Shown here piece by piece: positions 52,659-60,837 of a stretch of DNA of 64,000 nt. Location of the stretch: positions 62,001 through 126,000 of the forward strand of contig JAIMAU010000002.1 in NCBI GenBank assembly GCA_023511795.1. The letters are read 5' to 3'. Under the pieces are notes generated by a model. That model was not told the origin of the DNA, did no database searches, and saw nothing but the letters and a program-made list of their open reading frames with translations. A program made the translations under genes and the position numbers. Origin of the DNA: Armatimonadota bacterium (GTDB lineage: Bacteria > Armatimonadota > UBA5829 > DTJY01). The number at the start of each line of letters is the position of its first letter. Position 1 is the first letter of the stretch.

Positions 52659-53956
52659 TTTGGAATATAGAAGCTGAGTGTATGCCAATAGAGCAGCGAA
52701 GGGAACTGCAGTCGGCACTGCTTCAGAAAACAGTTCGGCGCTGCTATGAGAAGGTTCCAGTCTATCGAAAAAAGTTCGATGAGGCTGGAATCAAGCCAGA
52801 GGATATACGCTCGGTTGATGACATTAAATATCTGCCCTTCACAACGAGGGAGGATTTAATCGAGAACTATCCATTCGGCATGTTTGCCGTGCCTATGGAG
52901 GAAGTCGTGCGCATACATTCGTCCTCAGGCACCACTGGCAAGCCCAAAGTCGTTGGCTATACCAAGAACGACATCAACGTTTGGGCAGAGGTGATGGCTA
53001 GAACAATCGGATGTGGTGGCGCTGGAAAGAACGATATTGTCCAAAATGCGTATGGCTATGGCTTGTTCACTGGTGGATTGGGCATCCATTACGGCGCAGA
53101 GAAAATTGGTGCCACGGTTATTCCGATTTCCGGCGGTAACACAAAGCGGCAGATTATGGTCATGCAAGACTTTGGTTCCACTATGCTTGCTTGCACGCCT
53201 TCCTACGCACTGTATATCGCAGATACCGCAGCTGAGATGGGTGTTGATATTCGAAAGCTGCCGCTAAAATATGGAATTTTTGGCGCGGAGCCTTGGACCG
53301 ACAGCCTCCGCAAAGAAATTGAAGAAAAAATGGGAATCCACGCAACCGACATCTACGGTCTGAGCGAAATCATCGGTCCTGGCGTTTCTGGCGAGTGTGA
53401 GGTTCAGAATGGCTTGCACGTATTTGACGACCATTTTCTGCCGGAAGTGATTGACCCTAATACGCTTGAAGTCCTTCCTCCAAACACGCCCGGTGAGCTT
53501 GTGTTTACATCATTAACCAAGGAAGCTTTTCCAATTATCCGCTATCGGACAAGGGACCTTTCCATGCTGATGACAGACCCGTGCCCATGCGGTCGTACTC
53601 ATTTTAGAATGGGAAGAATCACTGGTAGGACGGATGACATGCTTATCATCCGCGGGGTGAATGTTTTTCCAAGTCAGATTGAAAGTGTATTGCTTGGGGT
53701 TGAAGGCATTGCACCTCATTACCTTATCGTTGTTGATCGAGTTGATTCCCTTGACTCTCTTGAGGTTTGGGTTGAGGTTAGCGAAAAAGTCTTTTCAGAC
53801 GAAATTAAGGTGTTAGAAGCCCTTGAAAAAAGGATTGAGCGTGAGATCGAAAGTGTACTCGGCTTGAGCGTGGCAGTCCGTCTAAAAGAGCCAAAGACTA
53901 TCGAGCGGAGCGAGGGAAAGGCAAAGAGGGTTCTGGATAAGCGGCCGAAAACGTAG
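52655..53956 (+). CDS. paaK: Phenylacetate-CoA ligase
   Basis: AMP-forming ligase that activates phenylacetate to phenylacetyl-CoA. The 433-residue protein has the P-loop motif [28 protein letters not shown], and [19 protein letters not shown] with the hinge to the C-terminal domain. With IorAB it could form or use aryl-acetyl-CoA: IorAB from aryl pyruvate, PaaK from the free acid. In many anaerobes this pair serves aromatic amino-acid metabolism in either direction. Overlaps iorB by 4 bp. Confidence 0.95.
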   Translation: MIWNIEAECMPIEQRRELQSALLQKTVRRCYEKVPVYRKKFDEAGIKPEDIRSVDDIKYLPFTTREDLIENYPFGMFAVPMEEVVRIHSSSGTTGKPKVVGYTKNDINVWAEVMARTIGCGGAGKNDIVQNAYGYGLFTGGLGIHYGAEKIGATVIPISGGNTKRQIMVMQDFGSTMLACTPSYALYIADTAAEMGVDIRKLPLKYGIFGAEPWTDSLRKEIEEKMGIHATDIYGLSEIIGPGVSGECEVQNGLHVFDDHFLPEVIDPNTLEVLPPNTPGELVFTSLTKEAFPIIRYRTRDLSMLMTDPCPCGRTHFRMGRITGRTDDMLIIRGVNVFPSQIESVLLGVEGIAPHYLIVVDRVDSLDSLEVWVEVSEKVFSDEIKVLEALEKRIEREIESVLGLSVAVRLKEPKTIERSEGKAKRVLDKRPKT

Positions 53957-54011
53957 GACATGAGGCTCGTTGGCACTTGATGTCTTGGTCTCACTCTAAA
54001 GGAGGCGAACA

Positions 54012-54443
54012 ATGAAAGTCAAGCAGCTTTCGATATTCTTAGAAAATCAGTCAGGCCGTTTGGCTGAAGTGGCAGGTGCTCTCGGTTCCGAGGGAATTAA
54101 TATTCGTGCGCTCTCGCTTGCGGATACTTCGGGTTTTGGTATACTTCGATTGATTGTAAATGATATAGCAAAGGCCCGCAAAGTGCTTCAGGGTAAGGGT
54201 TTTATTGTGAAAGAGACTAATGTAATTGCTGTTGAAGTGCCTGATCGTCCTGGTGGCCTTGCAAGTGTTTTGAACGCTTTAGCGGCCGAAAAAATCAACA
54301 TTGAGTATATGTATGCGTTTGTTGAAAAATCATCGGAGGATGCAATCGTAATTTTCCGAATCGAAAACATTGATGAGGGGATAAGAGCACTGCTATCAAA
54401 AGGCATAAACATCCTCACTGCAGAGCAAGTATATGCACTTTAA
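54012..54443 (+). CDS. Tandem ACT-domain protein
   Basis: The 143-residue protein is two ACT domains (about 1-70 and 71-143): [20 protein letters not shown] and [20 protein letters not shown]. Proteins of this form often follow iorAB-paaK and probably sense an aromatic amino acid. It is a small-molecule sensor without an output domain. AAAGGAGG precedes ATG 54012. Confidence 0.9.
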   Translation: MKVKQLSIFLENQSGRLAEVAGALGSEGINIRALSLADTSGFGILRLIVNDIAKARKVLQGKGFIVKETNVIAVEVPDRPGGLASVLNALAAEKINIEYMYAFVEKSSEDAIVIFRIENIDEGIRALLSKGINILTAEQVYAL

Positions 54444-54455
54444 TCTTTGAAGTAA

Positions 54456-54489
54456 GAGGTAGTGGAGTGATAAGCAGCTCCACTACCTC
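54456..54489. terminator. Bidirectional hairpin between the ACT gene and the SASP-like gene
   Basis: GAGGTAGTGGAG (54456-54467) and CTCCACTACCTC (54478-54489) form a perfect 12-bp stem with a 10-nt loop between convergent genes. There is no T-tract on either strand, so termination is inferred from position. Confidence 0.6.
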
Positions 54490-54526
54490 AATTAGTCATA
54501 TGCGAGAGGAGGCTATGATCGTATGT

Positions 54527-54700
54527 TTATTCTCCTCTTTCCTCTCGCAGGGCTCGTTCACCACGCTCGATCAGCTTTTTAACCATGTAGCCACCGAGCT
54601 TTCCAGCTTCCTCTGTGGTCATTTCCGGGCCGATTCGCTGGATTCCCAGCTCGCGGCGCACTTCCTCTTCGAGGCGCTTCATCATCTCCTCTTCCTCCAC
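54527..54700 (-). CDS. Alpha/beta-type small acid-soluble spore protein-like protein
   Basis: A 57-residue frame too short for usual ORF calls. GTG 54700 lies after GGGAGGTGAT, an excellent ribosome site. After a Glu-rich start (VEEEEMMKRLEEEVRRELGI), the segment TTEEAGKLGGYMVKKLIERG matches the conserved core of alpha/beta SASPs (G-x-x-GG-x-hydrophobic-x-K/R), the DNA-binding region. The E-F-G-like turn (RELGI) is also there; the GPR cleavage pattern is degenerate (EEVR). SASPs coat DNA in dormant Bacillota spores. In a diderm, PEP-CTERM-bearing genome the role is unclear, perhaps a general DNA-binding protein. Low similarity, but the core motif and ribosome site make the gene likely. Confidence 0.75.
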   Translation of the reverse strand: MEEEEMMKRLEEEVRRELGIQRIGPEMTTEEAGKLGGYMVKKLIERGERALREERGE

Positions 54701-54874
54701 CTATATCACCTCCCTTTTCTATGGTGTTTCAAACGCAAATATGGCATTGTAGCTTTGTTGTGAAATTCAGTCCATTCTCGAAGACATGAATGCTTTATCC
54801 AATATAGGCTTTAGCCTAAACCAGGAATTTGTGCTCTTTGGTTACGATTTTATCGAGAAATTCGATAATTTTGG

Positions 54875-54903
54875 TTGACAATGCATAGAGTTTTGGGTAT
54901 AAG
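54875..54903 (+). promoter_or_regulatory. Sigma-70 promoter of marR
   Basis: TTGACA (54875-54880) and TATAAG (54898-54903), spacer 17 bp. Start near 54910, inside the operator repeats. Confidence 0.85.
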
Positions 54904-54932
54904 TTAAGTAACTTAATCAATAAGTATCTTAA
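54904..54932 (+). promoter_or_regulatory. Repeated operator-like palindrome in front of marR
   Basis: TTAAGTAACTTAA (54904-54916) is a perfect 13-bp palindrome. A second, imperfect copy ATAAGTATCTTAA lies at 54920-54932, offset by 16 bp. Seen as direct repeats, AAGTAACTTAATC and AAGTATCTTAATC differ at one base. They start directly after the -10 and cover the start site, as an autorepressor operator would. Confidence 0.65.
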
Positions 54933-54965
54933 TCTTCTGCAGGGTTCTTTCGGAGGACCATGTTG

Positions 54966-55514
54966 ATGAAAAAGGACTCAATAGCCTACGCTGAGCATGT
55001 GCTTGATCTTTTTACTGAGATTTTGCACAAAGCAATCATAGTTGGCCCACTCCGCGAAGTTGGTCTGGGTATTACTCCCGCACTGGCGCAGGGGATTCAG
55101 TTTATACACCAGCATGGTGTATGCTCTGTTAAGGATATTGCCGAGGGGCTTTCGATGACGTATTCGGCTGCGAGCCAGCTTACTGATCGTCTTGTAAAGA
55201 AGGGTTTGGTTACTCGCCGCGAAAATGCGCGCGACCGCAGGCTAACCGAGATTGAATTAACCAACGATGGGTTTAAGCTTGCTGAGAAGATTAGGCTGCG
55301 GCGTGTAACCGAGATGTCTCGAATACTAGGCCGCATGAGACCTGCTAGTCGAGAGATGCTCGTGCAAACTTTAGAGGATTTTATCACAGCGGTTGTAAAG
55401 GATGACAGGACGGCGCTTGAAGTTTGTTCTCATTGTGGCCGAGACCATGTGCCGGAATGTGTAATCAACGAGGTATATCAGGCAGCTACTGGAATGCCAA
55501 TCCGGCGAACATAA
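54966..55514 (+). CDS. MarR-family regulator with a C-terminal Cys/His motif
   Basis: The 182-residue protein has a winged-helix DNA-binding domain: recognition helix SMTYSAASQLTDRLVKKGLV (about 63-82) and wing RRENARDRRLTEIELT. The C-terminus carries CSHCGRDHVPEC (Cys154, Cys157, Cys165 with His156 and His161), which could bind an Fe-S cluster or a metal. It precedes iscU by 24 bp and then nfu and cysE. The operator repeats at 54904-54932 suggest autoregulation. ATG 54966 with GGAGG nine bases upstream is a better start than ATG 54960, which is too close. A role as an Fe-S or thiol sensor for this operon is inference. Confidence 0.85.
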   Translation: MKKDSIAYAEHVLDLFTEILHKAIIVGPLREVGLGITPALAQGIQFIHQHGVCSVKDIAEGLSMTYSAASQLTDRLVKKGLVTRRENARDRRLTEIELTNDGFKLAEKIRLRRVTEMSRILGRMRPASREMLVQTLEDFITAVVKDDRTALEVCSHCGRDHVPECVINEVYQAATGMPIRRT

Positions 55515-55538
55515 TTGGCCGATTAGGAGGAAAAGAAT

Positions 55539-55955
55539 ATGAGCATTCAATACAGCGAAAAGGTCATGGAGCATTTTATGAATCCTCGCAATGTAGGCGA
55601 GATTCCAGATGCCGATGGCATAGGCAATGTTGGCAATCCTGTATGTGGCGACATTATGCGCATGTACATAAAAGTCAAAGATGGGGTAATTGTAGATGCA
55701 AAGTTCAAAACTTTTGGGTGCGGTGCTGCAATTGCCACAAGCAGTATGGCGACAGAGATGATAAAGGGCAAGACAATAGAAGAGGCTCTAAAGCTCAGCA
55801 ACAAGGCTGTGGCTGAGGCCCTGGGAGGCTTACCGCCGGTTAAGATGCACTGCTCAGTCTTGGCAGAGGAGGCAATTGAGGCTGCTATAGATGATTATCT
55901 AAGGAAAACTACCGGCAAAGGCCTCGATTTTGAGAAGAATAGATATCTAAAATAA
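55539..55955 (+). CDS. iscU: IscU/NifU-type Fe-S cluster scaffold
   Basis: The 138-residue scaffold has all three cluster Cys: Cys36 in NPVCGDIM (with the adjacent Asp38), Cys in FGCGAAIATSS and Cys in LPPVKMHCSVLAEEA. It is the standalone IscU type. AGGAGG precedes ATG 55539. No IscS/NifS cysteine desulfurase or chaperone gene is in the window. Neighbours are a MarR regulator and nfu. Confidence 0.95.
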   Translation: MSIQYSEKVMEHFMNPRNVGEIPDADGIGNVGNPVCGDIMRMYIKVKDGVIVDAKFKTFGCGAAIATSSMATEMIKGKTIEEALKLSNKAVAEALGGLPPVKMHCSVLAEEAIEAAIDDYLRKTTGKGLDFEKNRYLK

Positions 55956-55977
55956 ACACGAACTAGGAGGAAATCAA

Positions 55978-56229
55978 ATGCGAGAAAAGGTTGAAGAAGT
56001 ACTGAATGAGATTAGGCCAGCTTTGCAAGCCGATGGTGGGGATATCGAACTAGTAGATGTTAATGAGGAGACTGGCATTGTAACGGTAAAGCTTGTTGGA
56101 GCATGTGCGGGGTGTCCAATGTCCCAAATGACTCTGCAGATGGGCGTTGAGCGCGTGATAAAATCAAGAGTCCCCGAGGTGCAGAAGGTTGAGGCTGTAC
56201 CATTTGCTGGGACAGCAGTGGATCTTTAA
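55978..56229 (+). CDS. NifU-like C-terminal domain (Nfu) Fe-S carrier
   Basis: The 83-residue protein is a single Nfu domain: EIRPALQADGGDIELVDV and GACAGCPMSQMTLQMGVE with the CxxC that binds a bridging [4Fe-4S]. It is a carrier from IscU to target apoproteins. AGGAGGAAAT precedes ATG 55978, 22 bp after iscU. Confidence 0.94.
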   Translation: MREKVEEVLNEIRPALQADGGDIELVDVNEETGIVTVKLVGACAGCPMSQMTLQMGVERVIKSRVPEVQKVEAVPFAGTAVDL

Positions 56230-56331
56230 GAATAAAAAAAGCGTTGACAGTTCGTTAGATAGTGGAAATTTCCCTTTACTGTTGAAGTAGGGTAACTGAT
56301 CGAGTGGTGCTAGAATACTAGATTAAATCAA

Positions 56332-56350
56332 CCACCTTTAAGGGAGGTGG
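56332..56350 (+). promoter_or_regulatory. Hairpin that pairs with the cysE ribosome site
   Basis: CCACCT (56332-56337) and AGGTGG (56345-56350) form a 6-bp stem with a 7-nt loop. The right arm lies within GGGAGGTGG, the cysE Shine-Dalgarno, seven bases before the ATG. It would hide the ribosome site. Confidence 0.55.
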
Positions 56351-56356
56351 CTTGGC

Positions 56357-57037
56357 ATGTTTGAGACGTTAAAGCGAGATATACAAGCTGTAAAAGAAAG
56401 AGATCCAGCGTGCCGTAGCACGCTTGAGATAATTACGTGCTACCCCGGTTTTCACATACTTTTTTTCCATCGACTGGCGCATTGGCTGTGGAATCATCAA
56501 TTAAAGTTGCTTGCTCGGATTATTTCTCAGATTGGGCGTTTTTTCACGGGCATCGAAATTCACCCAGGAGCCAAGATTGGGCCAGGCTTTTTCATTGACC
56601 ATGGCATGGGCGTGGTGATTGGCGAGACGGCAGAGATTGGCGAGAACGTTACCCTCTACCATGGGGTGACTTTGGGCGGCACTAGCTGGAAAAAGGAAAA
56701 GCGTCACCCAACGATTGGCAATAATGTGGTAATAGGCGCAGGCGCAAAGATCCTAGGACCATTTAAGGTGGGCGATAACAGCAGAATCGGTGCTGGTTCG
56801 GTCGTGGTTCATGAGGTTCCGCCGAATTCGGTTGTTGTCGGTGTGCCTGGCCGCGTCACGTATCGAGATGGTCGAAGAGTTATGGGGGAAGTTGACCTAG
56901 AGCAGCATGAGCTTCCCGACCCCGTCGCTAAAGCTGTCGAGTGCATCCTCGAGCGGCTTCGCCATTTGGAGGATGAGATAAAGAAGCTCAAGGACGCGGC
57001 TCATCTGGGTGAAGCTGTGGAGGAAAACAAGGTGTGA
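56357..57037 (+). CDS. cysE: Serine O-acetyltransferase
   Basis: Acetylates serine in cysteine synthesis. The 226-residue protein has the N-terminal helical domain ([15 protein letters not shown]) and a left-handed beta helix of hexapeptide repeats ([54 protein letters not shown]). The His in DHGMG and HGVTLGG form the active site. A C-terminal helix ([20 protein letters not shown]) is extended. It follows nfu by 127 bp, so a separate control by the hairpin at 56332-56350 is possible. Confidence 0.95.
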   Translation: MFETLKRDIQAVKERDPACRSTLEIITCYPGFHILFFHRLAHWLWNHQLKLLARIISQIGRFFTGIEIHPGAKIGPGFFIDHGMGVVIGETAEIGENVTLYHGVTLGGTSWKKEKRHPTIGNNVVIGAGAKILGPFKVGDNSRIGAGSVVVHEVPPNSVVVGVPGRVTYRDGRRVMGEVDLEQHELPDPVAKAVECILERLRHLEDEIKKLKDAAHLGEAVEENKV

Positions 57038-57052
57038 TTGGTGTAAAGAAAA

Positions 57053-57085
57053 GCCCCGGTCGGTTAAGAAACGCCCGGCCGGGGC
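57053..57085 (+). terminator. GC-rich hairpin after cysE
   Basis: GCCCCGGTCGG (57053-57063) and CCGGCCGGGGC (57075-57085) form an 11-bp stem with one G-U pair. No U-tract follows, so it is an intrinsic-like or processing structure. A 12-bp palindrome GGGTATATACCC follows at 57109-57120. Confidence 0.6.
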
Positions 57086-57262
57086 GATGGAAGGAGGTCG
57101 GATTGCTAGGGTATATACCCATGGAACGCTGGTACTATACAAAAACCCCCTTGTGTTCGCTTCAATTTTTTGACGCTTAAGTTTAGTTAAAAGTTCCAAA
57201 CAGCTATACTTTTTAGCTGAATATTTGTCAAGAGTATGCCTTTGGCGAATAGCTCTTCCTTG

Positions 57263-57279
57263 TTGGCATAAATCTTGCA
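57263..57279 (+). promoter_or_regulatory. Sigma-54 promoter of the 1030-residue secreted protein
   Basis: TGGCATAAATCTTGCA (57264-57279) has the -24 GG (57265-57266) and -12 GC (57277-57278) exactly ten bases apart and matches the TGGCAY-R-N4-TTGCW consensus. The start site should be near 57290, just before GGAGGTG and ATG 57305. Sigma-54 promoters need an enhancer-binding activator, not in this window. Confidence 0.85.
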
Positions 57280-57304
57280 CGCTCAATTCTTGGAGGTGCC
57301 CCAC

Positions 57305-60300
57305 ATGTTTATAAGACGTCACCACAGCCGTTTGATATTCTTGCTTGCTGTCTTCTTTGTGCTCTTTGTTTCTAACTTAGCAAAAGCCGAATGCCTCATA
57401 TTTTCGGACAGCTTCGATGATGGCGATTGGACTCACAATCCAAAGTGGGAATTCTCAATCGAAGGTCCGATTACGGTGAGCAATGAACGCTCGGTGTCGC
57501 CTCCTTATAGCTTAAATGTTTCAACGAACAACCAGCCGGGAGCGATATATGCGTATTCTTGCCTTACTTCAGCTACCCAAAGTTTTTCGTGCACATTTAA
57601 CTTGTACATAGAATCTATGGGCGATGAAGCGATTCCATGGTGTCTTCGATCAACCAGCGGTGGTGTCGCGGCAATCATTTTCATACTGCCAGGCGGAACA
57701 GTTCAGCTATTTGTCTTGGATTCCACCAGCGGTTGGAGTGGGAAAGCTTCAAATGTTCCGTTCCCTCTTACTTATGGAGCTTGGCATTCATTTCGAATTA
57801 CATATGATGGCTCAATAACCAATTTGTATCTCGATGGCCATACAGAGCCAGATGCTAGCGTGGCGCAAACATATGTGTACGTGCCGTCACGAGTAAGCAT
57901 TGGAAACATCAGCCTGCCGCACACGAGCACCTTTTATGTCGATGACTTGGCGTTTTACACCTCCACTCAATATGAACCCGGCCGAGTCTACGTACAGATA
58001 TGCTCCGATACCTCAACCGGCGGAATAAATGTGAGTAACCACTATAATAATTTCCCTGCGGACGATTATACATATACTTCTCCGGAAGGCCAGGGGGCGC
58101 AGGTTATGGCTGAGTCATATAGAGAAGGTTTGCGAGACAGCCTTGGCAATCCAATTAAGTTCACATGGTATATGAATTTGGGTTCTTTGTATTCTTGTGG
58201 TGTGAGCACCGGACCACTTTTACCTCTTGACCTTATGGTAGACAACCATGGCGACTCGATTGAGCGGTGGGGTGATGAGTTAGCATATCATTATCATACG
58301 TGGATATGGAGTGATCCGGATGGGGATTCGGTGTACCATTGGAATCAAGCGCCTGACTTTACATATTGCGTAGATGACTTTGAGACAACTGTTGCTCACA
58401 TGATTCTTGATCGAATGTTCTATCCTTCGTCATTTAGGAGCGGCTGGCATGGCATGGATAACTTTTTCCAGTCATATCTTGATGACTGGTTTCCATATCG
58501 TTTTGAGAATGCATGGCCAGCTTATCGCGAGGATCCGACAGAGCCTGTTGACAATGTTTACGACTGGAGGCGTGCTCCTTCTGAATGGGTGCCTTATCAT
58601 CCCGATGCAAATGACTATCAGGTGCCCGGCAATCTGCGTGGTTGGGAATCACGCTGTGCGTATATGAACAGCATTACAGCGTCCGAGGTGGAAAATATTT
58701 TTCTAAAAGCACTTGCCGGTACCTCTCAGATTGTCACAGCATTTTCGCATCTAAAGGAGGCAGATTTTCCTGCGCAAGTGGTAAACCTGCATGCTCGTCT
58801 TACCGATGCAGCTGATAAAATTCCATGCGTTAAATTTGAATATCTTACGGGTCGCGAATGCATGATGAAATGGCGAAACGGGACGGATGTGACGCCGCCA
58901 ACAATCCAATATTCAGTCTCTGATTCGGGGGGTGTTCGGACTGTAACTTTTAGTACCGATGAAGAGATATATCAGGTTCAGCCATTTGTCGCACGAAAAG
59001 GCAGTGACGGGACGTACGCCCGGATGGATAGCGTGCCGGTTGGAATAAACCAGTGGCGCATTCAATATAATCTTTTGGATACTGTGGCAATTGCAGTTGG
59101 GGTTACGGATTGGTTTGGCAATCCGCGCGTTCGGTTTTTCCCTGTTCCCTTGAGGATTGGAGATACGCGTGTTAGCACAACTACCAATTCGGCAGAGGTA
59201 ACCTGGACGACAAATAACCCAGCAGACTCAAAGGTTGAGTACCAGCTTGCTTCGTCTGGAGGTACGACGAGTGTTTACTCGAGTAAGAAGGTTCTGAAGC
59301 ATCGCGTGGTTTTGACGGGTCTCATGCCTGGGAGTGTCTATAAAATAAGCATTTCATCGGAAGATGAGTTTGGTGAGCTGGTCGAGGTTAAGGATATCTA
59401 TGTCCTAACAAAGCTATCTGGTGCTGTTGTGATAGACAACGTTGACGCAGGCTTTTCCACAGTTGGGAGCTGGTCCACAGGCTCAACTGCTCCTGGGAAA
59501 TATGGCTCTGACTATTGTTATGCGATGACTAGTCCCACTGGTACCTCAAGCGCATACTGGACATGGCAGGTGGCAGAAACTGGCATTTACAGAATCTGCG
59601 CCTGGTGGTCAGAGGGAACAAACCGTTCCACAACTGCGAGGTACTCGGTCATCTATGGTGGAACTGAGGAAGAAAAGATAGTTAATCAGCAAACTGATGG
59701 AGGGAAATGGAATTCCTTAGGAATATATTATCTGGAAGCAGGGAACACAGTTCAGGTTAAGTTATCAAATAAAGCGCCGTCAGGATACGTAGTGATTGCA
59801 GATGCAGTAAAGTTTGAACAGGCGTATACATCTATATCGAACATCGGACTGGCACGACGTTTGGAAGACGGAAATAGTATTCGAATCTCAAACGTTGCGG
59901 TCACTGCCGTGTTTGATTCGGCGTTTTACATTGAAGAGATTGGGCGTTCGGCTGGTTTGAAAGTAGAAGGCTCTGGCGTCAGCGTCGGCGATATAGTGCA
60001 GGTATCTGGCGAACTTGCAACGATTGGTGGCGAGCGCACGATAATTAATCCGCTAGTGGAAAAGATGGAAGGGAGTGCTTTTCTTAAACCACTTGCAATT
60101 ACAGCCAGAGATATAAACCTTGGTGCTTGCGAGGGTGTGACGACCGCAGGACTGCTGGTTACAGTTTGGGGTAAGGTGAGTTCCGTTGGCGTTGATTACT
60201 TCTATGTGGACGATGGCTCATCCCTAGAGGATGGTAGCTCAAACGTCGGGCTTAGGATTGATGCCTCTATCTTGTCATCCCCGCCTCAAATTAGCGATTT

Positions 60301-60397
60301 TGCAATGGTCACGGGTGTGGTCGGAGCACAAGATCTCGATGTCGGGACGGTTCCTATAATCCGCCCGCGCAGTAGTGGTGAAATAATTTTTTACTAA
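57305..60397 (+). CDS. Large secreted multidomain protein (LamG-like, deacetylase-like barrel, Fn3, golvesin-like, OB-fold)
   Basis: The 1030-residue protein has a signal peptide (1-28). Visible regions are: a LamG/concanavalin-like beta sandwich (31-216, FSDSFDDGDWTHNP to VDDLAFY); a deacetylase-like barrel (about 225-525) with HYHTWIWSD and FRSGWHGMDN; a beta domain (about 530-615); an Fn3-like domain (617-705, NSAEVTWTTNNPADSKVEYQ); a golvesin-type domain (706-842); and an OB-fold-like region (843-1030). It is probably an exported carbohydrate-active or matrix protein. ATG 57305 behind GGAGGTG is preferred over ATG 57275, which lies before the predicted sigma-54 start site. Catalytic residues of the barrel are not certain. 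Confidence 0.85.
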   Translation: MFIRRHHSRLIFLLAVFFVLFVSNLAKAECLIFSDSFDDGDWTHNPKWEFSIEGPITVSNERSVSPPYSLNVSTNNQPGAIYAYSCLTSATQSFSCTFNLYIESMGDEAIPWCLRSTSGGVAAIIFILPGGTVQLFVLDSTSGWSGKASNVPFPLTYGAWHSFRITYDGSITNLYLDGHTEPDASVAQTYVYVPSRVSIGNISLPHTSTFYVDDLAFYTSTQYEPGRVYVQICSDTSTGGINVSNHYNNFPADDYTYTSPEGQGAQVMAESYREGLRDSLGNPIKFTWYMNLGSLYSCGVSTGPLLPLDLMVDNHGDSIERWGDELAYHYHTWIWSDPDGDSVYHWNQAPDFTYCVDDFETTVAHMILDRMFYPSSFRSGWHGMDNFFQSYLDDWFPYRFENAWPAYREDPTEPVDNVYDWRRAPSEWVPYHPDANDYQVPGNLRGWESRCAYMNSITASEVENIFLKALAGTSQIVTAFSHLKEADFPAQVVNLHARLTDAADKIPCVKFEYLTGRECMMKWRNGTDVTPPTIQYSVSDSGGVRTVTFSTDEEIYQVQPFVARKGSDGTYARMDSVPVGINQWRIQYNLLDTVAIAVGVTDWFGNPRVRFFPVPLRIGDTRVSTTTNSAEVTWTTNNPADSKVEYQLASSGGTTSVYSSKKVLKHRVVLTGLMPGSVYKISISSEDEFGELVEVKDIYVLTKLSGAVVIDNVDAGFSTVGSWSTGSTAPGKYGSDYCYAMTSPTGTSSAYWTWQVAETGIYRICAWWSEGTNRSTTARYSVIYGGTEEEKIVNQQTDGGKWNSLGIYYLEAGNTVQVKLSNKAPSGYVVIADAVKFEQAYTSISNIGLARRLEDGNSIRISNVAVTAVFDSAFYIEEIGRSAGLKVEGSGVSVGDIVQVSGELATIGGERTIINPLVEKMEGSAFLKPLAITARDINLGACEGVTTAGLLVTVWGKVSSVGVDYFYVDDGSSLEDGSSNVGLRIDASILSSPPQISDFAMVTGVVGAQDLDVGTVPIIRPRSSGEIIFY

Positions 60398-60577
60398 ATA
60401 GTGAATAATTGTTCAATTTTCTTTGCCTATTGGGAACATTTGAACCATCACGGCCGTATAAATAAATGGAAATGCACACATTCGTGATGCAGTTTGCTCC
60501 TTTCCAAATACCTCCTTGCCCAGGCCGGGCCGCCGGTTGTTGAATAGGTCCCGAGCGCCGGCGACTCGGCTAGTTTT

Positions 60578-60606
60578 GAGCCCCGTTTCTTCGGGGCTCT
60601 TTTTTT
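60578..60606 (+). terminator. Rho-independent terminator of the large secreted protein gene
   Basis: GAGCCCCG (60578-60585), loop TTTCTT, CGGGGCTC (60592-60599) followed by seven T. It is 180 bp after the stop codon, so the mRNA has a structured 3' UTR or a small RNA ends here. Confidence 0.92.
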
Positions 60607-60837
60607 ATCAATTTTGGTTCAAACTTTCAGAATCAGGTATTATTAACAGTTATCTACCATATTCCAAGTGGCTAAAATATACGCGGTGTTGCTGAACTTG
60701 AGGCGCTTTGAGAGCTAGGAAAATGAAGTGATCAAATGGATTTTAGCACAAAGTGTGAACACTGTATGAATTGAGGGCAGTTTTTTTCGACATAGATGGA
60801 ACCTTTTTTGGCGATTTGTTGTCAAACTTAAATGGAT

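Larger units (their letters stand above)
54444..54965. other. Region between the ACT gene and marR
   Basis: About 520 bp. It holds a 12-bp-stem hairpin, the minus-strand spore-protein-like gene (54527-54700) and, near 54875-54932, the marR promoter and operators. Between 54701 and 54870 I see only AT-rich sequence. Confidence 0.6.
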
